64,000 nt of DNA from an uncultured Flavobacteriaceae bacterium (GTDB lineage: Bacteria; Bacteroidota; Bacteroidia; Flavobacteriales; Flavobacteriaceae), in NCBI GenBank assembly GCA_947486785.1, contig CANKUU010000019.1:1-64000 (forward strand), in the 5' to 3' direction. The notes beneath the pieces are model-generated. The model was not told the origin of the DNA and ran no database searches. It saw only the letters and a program-made list of their open reading frames with translations. This document shows positions 7,707 through 15,268 of the stretch, one piece after another. The number at the start of each line of letters is the position of its first letter. Position 1 is the first letter of the stretch. A program made the translations under genes and the position numbers.

Positions 7707-8888
7707 TTACGATGTTAAGCGATCGAGTACCTTTAAAATAATTTGGCACCCTTTTTTAATTTCAGATTTAGATATATTTAAGGGGGGTGATATTCTAACC
7801 GCTTTAGATTCAAATAATAAATAAAAAAGAATGAGGCCTTCTTTTTTGCTTTCAACTACTAATTGATGTGCAATTTCGCTATCTGGCATAAGCAGCGCTA
7901 ACATCAACCCCTTGCCCCGAACTTCTTTTATTAGTTTATGCTGAAGTAATTCTCTAAAAAAAGCTTCTTTTACTAAAGTTTGTGAAATTAACGTGCCCTC
8001 CGTTATAATTTTTAGCGTTGCTAAACAAGCCGCAGCTATTACTGGGTTACCCCCAAAAGTAGTAATATGTCCTAGTTTTGGATTGTTTGATAAACTACTC
8101 ATTAACTCATTTGAAGCGGTGAAAGCACCAACTGGTAATCCTGCAGCCATGCCTTTACCCATTACCAAAATATCAGGTACGCAGTGGAATTGTTCAAATG
8201 CAAATAAAGTTCCTGTTCTACCAAAGCCGGGCTGTATTTCATCTAAAATAAGTAAGGCACCAACTTCGGTACATCGATTTCTAACTTTTTGCAAATATTT
8301 ATTTTGAGGTAAAATAAAGCCAGCGCCGCCTTGAATTGTCTCTAAAACTACGGCAGCCGTTTTGGTGGTTATTCGTTTTAAATCATCTTCTTGGTTAAAC
8401 CTTATAAAAGAAATGTTGGGAATTAAGGGGCGAAATGGTTTTTGTCGTTCAGCATAATCCATTAGGCTTAGGCTCCCCATAGTATTGCCGTGGTAAGCGT
8501 TATGGGCTGCAATTATTTCTGATCGACCCGTAAAGCGCCTTGCTAATTTCATAGCGCCTTCAATAGCTTCTGTGCCAGAGTTTACTAAATAGGTTGTTTG
8601 TAAGGTATTTGGTAGTAGTGATGCTAATAATTTAGTATATGTTACTGCAGGTTTTTGTACATATTCACCATAAACCATAACGTGCATATAAGTATTTGCC
8701 TGTTGCTGAATGGCTTCAATAATTTTTGGATGGCAGTGCCCTAAGCTACAGGCAGATACACCTGCAACAAAATCTAAGTGTGCTTTACCTTCGGTATCAT
8801 AAATATAACTTCCTTTTGCATGAGAAACTTCCATCGCGATGGGGTATGGACTAGTCTGCGCTTGATATTTTAAAAAGTCTTGTTTCAT
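7707..8888 (-). CDS. Class III PLP-dependent aminotransferase (acetylornithine/ornithine type)
   Basis: The 393-residue protein has the class III fold: LDFVAGVSACSLGHCHP at the N-terminus, NSGTEAIEGAMKLARRFTGR (cofactor phosphate binding), LILDEIQPGFGRTG (Asp for the PLP ring nitrogen) and VMGKGMAAGLPVGAF, whose Lys forms the Schiff base. No arginine or other amino-acid genes are next to it. Instead it sits 19 bases downstream of the OstA-like gene, an arrangement that gives no clue to the substrate. Acetylornithine, ornithine or another omega-amino acid are all possible. Confidence 0.88.
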   Translation of the reverse strand: MKQDFLKYQAQTSPYPIAMEVSHAKGSYIYDTEGKAHLDFVAGVSACSLGHCHPKIIEAIQQQANTYMHVMVYGEYVQKPAVTYTKLLASLLPNTLQTTYLVNSGTEAIEGAMKLARRFTGRSEIIAAHNAYHGNTMGSLSLMDYAERQKPFRPLIPNISFIRFNQEDDLKRITTKTAAVVLETIQGGAGFILPQNKYLQKVRNRCTEVGALLILDEIQPGFGRTGTLFAFEQFHCVPDILVMGKGMAAGLPVGAFTASNELMSSLSNNPKLGHITTFGGNPVIAAACLATLKIITEGTLISQTLVKEAFFRELLQHKLIKEVRGKGLMLALLMPDSEIAHQLVVESKKEGLILFYLLFESKAVRISPPLNISKSEIKKGCQIILKVLDRLTS

Positions 8889-8907
8889 GATAATGTTATA
8901 AGACTCG

Positions 8908-10653
8908 TTATTTGTTTAGTAATACCTTTTTTAGTTTTGGACGTTTTTTTTGTTCTTTAGACCTTGTCGTTTCTGGTAGTGGAATATGGTTTACTGGGTC
9001 GCCAGCATTTTTACTTCGTTGTTCTTCTTCTGCATCAATATCAATAGGGTTTTCTATACCTTTAATTTCTACGAGCTCTATCGAATTGTCATCTTCGTCA
9101 AAAATATCTTCTTTAGTTAAAATTTGCTCATCACCCCGCCAAATAAAGCCTTTTAATTTTCGGTCTTCTAGGGTCAGTTCTTGTTCAGGAAAAATAGTGC
9201 CATCTGGTTCTTGCCTAAAACTCAATGACTCTATTTCATTGTTTGCTAGTTTAATACGAATGGCGCTAGAAACTGTTTTATCTATGCCTATAAGCTCATC
9301 TTCATCATTATACATATAGTAGATGACTTCAGTATTTTTATCGAGATCTACTATTCTCAAGGCATTTTCTTTAAACTGTCCAAAAAGATTAATACCCTTT
9401 GCTTGGTTATAGCCTGTTTTGCTTATGCTATCTAAAGATATGATAAAGGCATTATTGAGTACTTTTAATGAATCTAGTTGTTCTGTTTTTACGTTAGATT
9501 TAATATGAATGCTATCGCCTGTCATTTGGTTAACTCCATTCCAAATAACGGGGTTGGTGATGAGTTGTACCAGACCTGTCTTTTGCTCAGAATGAATAGA
9601 GTCACATTTACCGCTCATATTGGTTTTGTAAAACTTTGCATTGTGAAAAGCTTTCATAATTCGTGCCTCAGGCTTCCCAGTAATCATTAACGTATCACCA
9701 TGTGTATAAAGTGAATCTTTTTCTATCAAACTTATGGCTACGGCTCTTTTTGTTGCAAAAACAGAGTCTTTTGCTTTAAAAACTTCCGCATAATGTGCCC
9801 TAATAATTCCTTTGTTAATGGTGTCTGTTACAGTAATATTGTTAGTCGCAGAAGCAAATTCGCGTGCTTTATCAAAATAAACACTGTCCCCTTCAATTAT
9901 TCTGTTATTGTAGTCTATTCGTGTGTTTTTAATGCCATAACCATTTTCAGTTTTTGTGTCATAAAATCCGCGTTCGCAGTAAATTTTGTAGGTTTCACCA
10001 GTTATGGTAGAGGGGCCATACATATAAGCGTTTTTGGAAGTTTGATAATAGTCTAATTGCTCAGAGTCTAGTATATATTGTGAGTTTTTGATATGGACGC
10101 TATCTAAAAATTGAAATTTTTTAAGCTCCATAAAATAGCGCCCAATTTCGCTAGTTAGCGTATTGGCAGAGTCTACAACAGTACCAAAATCTTGATAAAA
10201 TGCTTCTTGGTTTTCACGGTCTAGTCGCAGCGTATCGGTAGTAAGCGTTAAACTTCCAGTTTCTGAGGTTTTACTTTCTAAAACGACATTTTCATAGGCT
10301 TTTGCCAAGTTATTGTTGCCGTTATATTCAATTTTTCCACTAATTAATTTAACTGAGTCTCCTTGTTGTAGTCTTATGTTGCCAATTGCTTTTAAGAGGT
10401 TCTCTTTTTTGTAGAAGACAGCAATATCACACCATAAATCTGCACCTCGATGTTCAAATTGAACCTGTCGCTCATCTTTACTAAAGATAAAAGCGCCCGG
10501 ATATTCAATTTCATTCTTGGTTAAATTTGCTCCGTGAACAATATTAATTTCTTTACTTGTGGTAGTATCATTTACTGTTTTTGTGGTGTTAATTTGCGAT
10601 ATGCCCAAATTAATGTTAAAAGCAGCTACAACCAGAAATAGTACTTTTTTCAA
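8908..10653 (-). CDS. OstA/LptA-like periplasmic protein
   Basis: A signal peptide (MKKVLFLVVAAFNINLGISQ) leads into a 581-residue protein of repeated beta-strand units such as LLKAIGNIRLQQGDSVKLIS and EFASATNNITVTDTIN, as in the OstA/LptA jelly-roll family. LptA-type proteins form the periplasmic bridge that carries lipopolysaccharide to the outer membrane. Flavobacterial members are longer than the E. coli protein (about 185 residues). The C-terminal 80 residues are acidic then strongly basic (KEQKKRPKLKK), likely disordered. It is the first gene of the leftward run toward the DUF349 gene. Confidence 0.82.
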   Translation of the reverse strand: MKKVLFLVVAAFNINLGISQINTTKTVNDTTTSKEINIVHGANLTKNEIEYPGAFIFSKDERQVQFEHRGADLWCDIAVFYKKENLLKAIGNIRLQQGDSVKLISGKIEYNGNNNLAKAYENVVLESKTSETGSLTLTTDTLRLDRENQEAFYQDFGTVVDSANTLTSEIGRYFMELKKFQFLDSVHIKNSQYILDSEQLDYYQTSKNAYMYGPSTITGETYKIYCERGFYDTKTENGYGIKNTRIDYNNRIIEGDSVYFDKAREFASATNNITVTDTINKGIIRAHYAEVFKAKDSVFATKRAVAISLIEKDSLYTHGDTLMITGKPEARIMKAFHNAKFYKTNMSGKCDSIHSEQKTGLVQLITNPVIWNGVNQMTGDSIHIKSNVKTEQLDSLKVLNNAFIISLDSISKTGYNQAKGINLFGQFKENALRIVDLDKNTEVIYYMYNDEDELIGIDKTVSSAIRIKLANNEIESLSFRQEPDGTIFPEQELTLEDRKLKGFIWRGDEQILTKEDIFDEDDNSIELVEIKGIENPIDIDAEEEQRSKNAGDPVNHIPLPETTRSKEQKKRPKLKKVLLNK

Positions 10654-10770
10654 TGCTTTGTATTTTTAATCAAAAATAGCTCTTTTTAGGGGCTGTTTAG
10701 GCCTGATTAGGATAGATTTAATACTAATATCGCAAAAATATTTTCCTATGTTGTAAAACTAAAAGACCAA

Positions 10771-10795
10771 ACCAATCCATTTTATATGGATTGGT
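10771..10795. terminator. Intrinsic terminator downstream of the GH109-like gene
   Basis: ACCAATCCAT and ATGGATTGGT form a perfect 10-bp stem around a 5-base loop. On the minus strand it is followed by TTTGGTCTTTT and lies 42 bases after the stop of the gene ending at 10837. Confidence 0.7.
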
Positions 10796-10836
10796 CGGTA
10801 TTTAAAATTTATGCTCTGTATTAAAAAGAGCTAGTT

Positions 10837-12231
10837 TTATGAAATAATTTTTAAAGGTGCTGTAGACTTCCATTTTCCCCTAGTGAAATCCGGGAAATTT
10901 TGAGGGGCTCCGTCTTGCGCTACTGATTGTTCACTTAGTGGGCCAACAGCACTCCAAAAACAACCTTCGTAAATATTTTGGTCTAAGGGCAGTCCTTTTT
11001 GCAGACATTCTACAATTCGGTACATCATTAAACCGTCCATACCCCCATGGCCACTTCCTTTTGCAACTTGGTTTAATCTTTTGTAAAGTGGGTGATCATA
11101 TTTTTCATAGATTGCTGCAAGTTGTTCACCTTGAGCCCATTGATGATGGTTTTCGGTAACACCTTCAATGCCGCCTTCTAGCGCTATTCTCGTCGGAAAA
11201 CCTGCCAATGTGCCCTTGGTGCCTTGTATTAAATTATGACGACTATAGGGTCTTGGGCTAGTTTCATCCCATTGAATCATAATTGTTCTTCCTAGATTTG
11301 TTTTGATTATTGAAGTATTTATATCTCCACCTTTAAAATCTAGTTTATTCCATTTATGATCTGCAGGGTAGTTCTTTTTTGAATATAAATTTCTTCCTCG
11401 TGCCGGAGATGAAAATGATACTAAACTTTTGAAATTATCTTCTTTTCGAGCTAAATTCATGTATTGAGCAACTGGTCCTAAGCCATGAGTTGGGTATAAA
11501 TTACCATTTCTATTTGCATAATGTGGTGTTCTCCAAGAACCAGTACCTCTTTCTTGTTCTTCCATTTGAAAGCGCAGTTCATGAATATAAGCAGCCTCTG
11601 CATGTAAAGGCTCTCCAATGACACCGAGTCTACACATATTAAGGTACATCAACTCTTCTCGTGCGTAGTTGACGTTTTCCATCATCATACAATGTTTGCC
11701 TGTAGATTCACTTGTATCCACAATGGCCCACATGTCTTCTAAAGTCAAAGCAATAGGGACCTCACAGAAAGCATGAGCGCCTTTTTTCATAGCTTCTATA
11801 CACATGGGTGCATGGTTCTTCCAATTGGTGGCAATAAAGACAACATCGGGCTTAACCTCATTAAGCATAGTTCTCCACTTATCTTCAGAACCGTAGTATA
11901 ATTTTATATTTTTATGTCGGTTTCCTCCACCAATTTCTGTTGCCTTATTGGCCCATTTTTTTGCGTAATCTTCGTAAAGATCAGAAACGGCAACTACCTC
12001 TGTACCCGGTAAATCTGCAAAAAACTGCAAATGCCCTGGACCTCTAGCACCAACTCCGATAAATGCGGCACGAACCGTCTCTAATTTTGGAGCTGCGAAA
12101 CCTCCCATGTAGGTTTGTTGTATTGGACGCTCATTATTCTCGGCTGCTTGAGCCAATATGGGAGCTACTGATACAGCAGCACTCGCAAGTGATGTTTTTC
12201 TTAAAAAATTTCTTCTGTTAATGTTCTTCAT
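10837..12231 (-). CDS. Tat-exported Gfo/Idh/MocA-fold protein, GH109-like (alpha-N-acetylgalactosaminidase family)
   Basis: This 464-residue protein starts with a twin-arginine signal (NINRRNFLRKTSLASAAVSV). The NAD-binding motif FIGVGARGPGHL follows near residue 57, with the CEVPIALTLEDMW and YPTHGLGPVAQYMN segments typical of the GH109 branch of the Gfo/Idh/MocA fold. GH109 enzymes use NAD+ in a redox-assisted mechanism to remove terminal alpha-GalNAc residues. A bound cofactor explains the use of the Tat route. The adjacent DNA keeps the remains of a sialate O-acetylesterase-like gene in the same orientation, so this may be what is left of a glycan-degradation cluster. A related exported oxidoreductase of unknown substrate is the alternative. 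Confidence 0.8.
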   Translation of the reverse strand: MKNINRRNFLRKTSLASAAVSVAPILAQAAENNERPIQQTYMGGFAAPKLETVRAAFIGVGARGPGHLQFFADLPGTEVVAVSDLYEDYAKKWANKATEIGGGNRHKNIKLYYGSEDKWRTMLNEVKPDVVFIATNWKNHAPMCIEAMKKGAHAFCEVPIALTLEDMWAIVDTSESTGKHCMMMENVNYAREELMYLNMCRLGVIGEPLHAEAAYIHELRFQMEEQERGTGSWRTPHYANRNGNLYPTHGLGPVAQYMNLARKEDNFKSLVSFSSPARGRNLYSKKNYPADHKWNKLDFKGGDINTSIIKTNLGRTIMIQWDETSPRPYSRHNLIQGTKGTLAGFPTRIALEGGIEGVTENHHQWAQGEQLAAIYEKYDHPLYKRLNQVAKGSGHGGMDGLMMYRIVECLQKGLPLDQNIYEGCFWSAVGPLSEQSVAQDGAPQNFPDFTRGKWKSTAPLKIIS

Positions 12232-12306
12232 AATTTATTTTATTTAGTAATAAAAGATGACGTAAATAAGCCATCTAAGTTAAATAAAGCGCCATGAAGA
12301 TAGTCT

Positions 12307-12560
12307 TTAAAGGCATATCTCACCTATTTTTGGCTCTAAAATTTCATTAGAAGATACTTCTGCGCAAGTATGGTTTAAAATTGCTTTTGCTTTGGTATAT
12401 TGTTTATCTGCACCCGCAACTTCAATACCTATGAGTTGCGTACCGCTAAATTTTAATCTTGATTCAGTGTAATCAAACTCAAGTCATATTTTATTACTAG
12501 TATGGATTGTGATTTATACAATGGTCCAGTTGGCACCATATGATCAGCAAAAATAGAATC
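12307..12560 (-). pseudogene. Remnant of a sialate O-acetylesterase-like gene (C-terminal end, frameshifted)
   Basis: On the minus strand, DHMVPTGPLYKSQ in one frame is followed by EFDYTESRLKF, GTQLIGIEVAGADK and VSSNEI in the next frame, ending at the TAA at 12309-12307. The order and wording (PxGPLYKS, then a strand with GxEVAGADK-x2-xxAKA, then VSS) resemble the C-terminus of Bacteroidota sialate O-acetylesterases. The frame breaks near 12485 and no start or catalytic part remains. It lies 75 bases upstream of the GH109-like gene. The family assignment rests on my recognition of these motifs and needs an alignment. Confidence 0.55.
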
Positions 12561-13181
12561 TAATAAAAAGATTTTTTTCTTGAGTTTTTTTGAAAGAAAA
12601 AAGTAGGAGTGGATAAATGACTAATGCACATTTAGTTGGTGTCGATTTAATCAAAATTACATTCAATTAAAATAGTGCTTGTACACGCAATTTTAATATG
12701 CTTTCTACTGGTTAATGGCATTAAAAGCTATTTCATATAGACTTATGTTTTTGTGCAAGAAATTATATTGGTTTTTCTTCTCCTGTTAGTAAGTAAATAA
12801 CTAAAGAAAGTCTGCAAGGAAGATTGCAAGTGGGCTAGAACTAGCTATATATACATTGAATTATTCTGAATTGTTGTTAATGTTGTGACCAATGCGCGGT
12901 TAGTGTAGCGTAAATAATTTTAAAGCATGTTGATGAAAATAAATCCAGTTAAATGATTTAGTTCTGGCAGGGTCATTACATTTCGCATTAATGTGAAATT
13001 TGTTTTATGTTCTAGCTTTTTTTTGATTTAAAAATTTGAGTAAAATATTTTTACAACCTAATTGGAGTTTTTAATTAAGATGTTTTTGTATCAAATTTTA
13101 CGGTTGACAAAATTCAGAATTGGTCTTAGAGCGGCCCATTAAAAATATTAAATGACAACGCTCGCATTTAGCAAAAACTTT
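12561..13181. other. Non-coding or decayed DNA between the esterase remnant and purA
   Basis: No open frame of useful length or RNA gene is recognised here. The one structured element is a 20-base palindrome at 12980-12999 (ATTTCGCATTAATGTGAAAT, with a single G-T pair), which has the shape of a regulator site but has no gene starting beside it. The composition is A+T-rich throughout. Confidence 0.5.
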
Positions 13182-13227
13182 ATACCCTAAAATATGATAG
13201 ATGCTTACTTATCATATTTTAGGGTAT
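13182..13227. terminator. Perfect 18-bp stem-loop downstream of purA
   Basis: ATACCCTAAAATATGATA and its exact inverse are separated by a 10-base loop. It lies about 95 bases past the purA stop. It lacks a clean U-run immediately after the stem in the purA direction (ATAAAGTTTTT follows), so it may be a weak terminator or an RNA 3' end stabiliser, or a miniature inverted-repeat remnant. Confidence 0.5.
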
Positions 13228-13321
13228 TTAACAATTTAATATGTTAATTTTTAAATATAAGTATTGTTTGAACGCTTGTTACCTTTAAAATAATTATTCA
13301 GTTTTAAGGTAAAAGAAAATA

Positions 13322-14593
13322 TTAACGATGTATGGTTTGTGTACGATCTGGACCTACAGAAACTATCTTAATAGGAACCTCAAGCTCTTTTTCTAAGAAA
13401 TCAATGTAGGCATTTAGTTCTTTAGGAAATTGTGACGGCGAAGTCATGTTAGTTAAATCTTCAGACCACCCATTCATTTCAGTATAAATCGGTGTCACAT
13501 ATTCTTCTTCTATATTAAAAGGAAAATGTTTTATCGTTTCTCCTTTATAAGAATATGCAGTACATATTTTTAGTTTTTTAAACCCACTTAAAACGTCACC
13601 TTTCATCATGTTTAATTCGGTAACCCCATTTACTTGAATGGCATATTTAAGTGCTACAAGGTCCAGCCAACCACATCTTCTTGGTCGTCCTGTGGTTGCA
13701 CCAAATTCTTGTCCGATACGCGCCATAGTTTTACCATCATCATCAAAAAGTTCGGTAGGAAAAGGCCCGCTACCTACACGAGTTACATAGGCTTTGAAAA
13801 TACCTTTCACTTCTCCTATTTGGTTGGGGGCTACACCAAGTCCTGTACAAGCACCAGCGGCAGTTGTGTTTGAAGAAGTTACAAAAGGGTACGTGCCAAA
13901 GTCAATGTCTAATAAAGATCCTTGTGCTCCTTCGGCTAATATTTTTTTACCTTGTTTTTGAGCTTGAAATAGATATTCTTCACTATCGATAAAAGTTAAT
14001 TTTTTTAATTCCTCTACGGCAGTAAAAAAATCGGTTTCAAGATCTTTTAAGTCATATTGAATATCAACATCATAAAAATCAATCATCGCCTCATGTTTGT
14101 TTGCTAAGGCTCTGTATTTATCTTTCCAATTATCCAATTCTAAATCACCAACGCGCATACCGTTTCTGCCGGTTTTATCCATGTAGGTTGGGCCTATTCC
14201 TTTTAAGGTAGAACCAATTTTTGCTTTACCTTTTGATGCTTCAGAGGCAGCGTCTAATAAGCGATGTGTTGGTAATATAAGATGTGCTTTTCTAGATAAT
14301 AATAGGATAGCTTTAATGTCTAAATTAAATTTCTGAAGTGCATCTAGCTCTTTTTTAAAAATAACAGGATCAATTACAACTCCATTACCTACCACATTCA
14401 TAGCGTTTTTGTGAAAAATACCAGAAGGGATAGTATGAAGTACATGTTTAATTCCGTCAAACTCTAAAGTATGACCGGCATTTGGACCGCCTTGAAATCT
14501 TGCAATTATATCATAATCTTTTGTGAGAACATCAACAATTTTTCCTTTTCCTTCGTCGCCCCATTGCAGGCCTAACAATAAATCTACTGCCAT
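13322..14593 (-). CDS. purA: Adenylosuccinate synthetase
   Basis: PurA joins IMP and aspartate with GTP to give adenylosuccinate, the first committed step to AMP. The 423-residue protein has LLGLQWGDEGKGK at the N-terminus (GTP site with catalytic Asp), GGPNAGHT, the IGPTYMDKTGRNGMRVGD segment and the C-terminal SVGPDRTQTI. The length is normal. It follows the Fur-family gene by 12 bases and is probably transcribed with it, a pairing that is common in flavobacteria but has no obvious metabolic reason. Confidence 0.97.
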   Translation of the reverse strand: MAVDLLLGLQWGDEGKGKIVDVLTKDYDIIARFQGGPNAGHTLEFDGIKHVLHTIPSGIFHKNAMNVVGNGVVIDPVIFKKELDALQKFNLDIKAILLLSRKAHLILPTHRLLDAASEASKGKAKIGSTLKGIGPTYMDKTGRNGMRVGDLELDNWKDKYRALANKHEAMIDFYDVDIQYDLKDLETDFFTAVEELKKLTFIDSEEYLFQAQKQGKKILAEGAQGSLLDIDFGTYPFVTSSNTTAAGACTGLGVAPNQIGEVKGIFKAYVTRVGSGPFPTELFDDDGKTMARIGQEFGATTGRPRRCGWLDLVALKYAIQVNGVTELNMMKGDVLSGFKKLKICTAYSYKGETIKHFPFNIEEEYVTPIYTEMNGWSEDLTNMTSPSQFPKELNAYIDFLEKELEVPIKIVSVGPDRTQTIHR

Positions 14594-14605
14594 TGATACT
14601 TATGC

Positions 14606-15061
14606 TTAGTTGTTTGTATTTTCTTTTAAATTCTTCGTGCCATAAAAATATAGCGAGTGGTTGGTGATTTTGATATCAAAAACCTCTTCAATTGTTTTTT
14701 TAATTGACTGTATTCGTGGATCGCAAAACTCCATAACTTCTCCAGTATCTGTTAAAATCACATGATCGTGTTGCCGATCAAAATATGATTTTTCATACTG
14801 TGCCTGATTTTTACCAAACTGATGTTTTCGCACCAATTTACAATCCATTAAAAGTTCAATAGTGTTGTATAAAGTGGCTCTACTTACACGGTAGTTTTTG
14901 TTTTTCATTTTTATGTAAAGCGACTCTATATCAAAATGATCGTAATTGTCATAAATCTCTTGAAGTATAGCATAGCGCTCAGGTGTTTTTCGATGCCCAT
15001 TTTCCTCTAAAAAGGCAGTAAAAACATTCTTGACAATCTCTTGATTTTTATTGGTAGCCAT
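14606..15061 (-). CDS. Fur-family metal- or peroxide-responsive transcriptional regulator
   Basis: This 151-residue protein has the Fur winged helix ([15 protein letters not shown], then [13 protein letters not shown] as recognition helix) and the metal-binding QHDHVI segment at the domain junction. The usual CxxC structural-zinc pairs are missing: the region after HDH reads [15 protein letters not shown] with a single Cys. It could sense iron, manganese/peroxide (PerR-like) or zinc. Sequence does not decide which. A TACCTTTG -7-like element lies about 25 bases before the ATG, and purA follows after 12 bases. Confidence 0.9.
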   Translation of the reverse strand: MATNKNQEIVKNVFTAFLEENGHRKTPERYAILQEIYDNYDHFDIESLYIKMKNKNYRVSRATLYNTIELLMDCKLVRKHQFGKNQAQYEKSYFDRQHDHVILTDTGEVMEFCDPRIQSIKKTIEEVFDIKITNHSLYFYGTKNLKENTNN

Positions 15062-15084
15062 ATTATTTTCTGCTAGTCTATTAT

Positions 15085-15092
15085 CAAAGGTA
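15085..15092 (-). promoter_or_regulatory. Candidate -7 element (TACCTTTG) for the Fur-family gene and purA
   Basis: On the minus strand TACCTTTG fits TAnnTTTG and lies 24 bases before the ATG at 15061. At 19 bases further upstream there is TTC rather than TTG, so the -33 half is one base off consensus. Confidence 0.4.
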
Positions 15093-15268
15093 CAGCTAAA
15101 TTATCTGTATTGAAAAACTGTTTTATTAACATTAAGTGAACAACAAAAACAGGATTTATTTTATTTTGCTGAAGCGCTATTGGTTTATGGTAGATGTTAA
15201 TGTGGTAGAGGTTTCGTGCCCTTTGAAAAAAATGATAATTCGCTTTGTAAAAGAGTAAATCTAAAGAT

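Noticed and set aside
8912-9319. 135-codon plus-strand frame antisense to the OstA-like gene
   Set aside because: Serine/phenylalanine-rich translation of the complementary strand of a well-supported gene; no signal or domain.
15251-15268. TAAATCT/AGATTTA inverted repeat after the (p)ppGpp synthetase gene
   Set aside because: The arms are separated by only two bases and the sequence is A+T-only; too weak to call a terminator.
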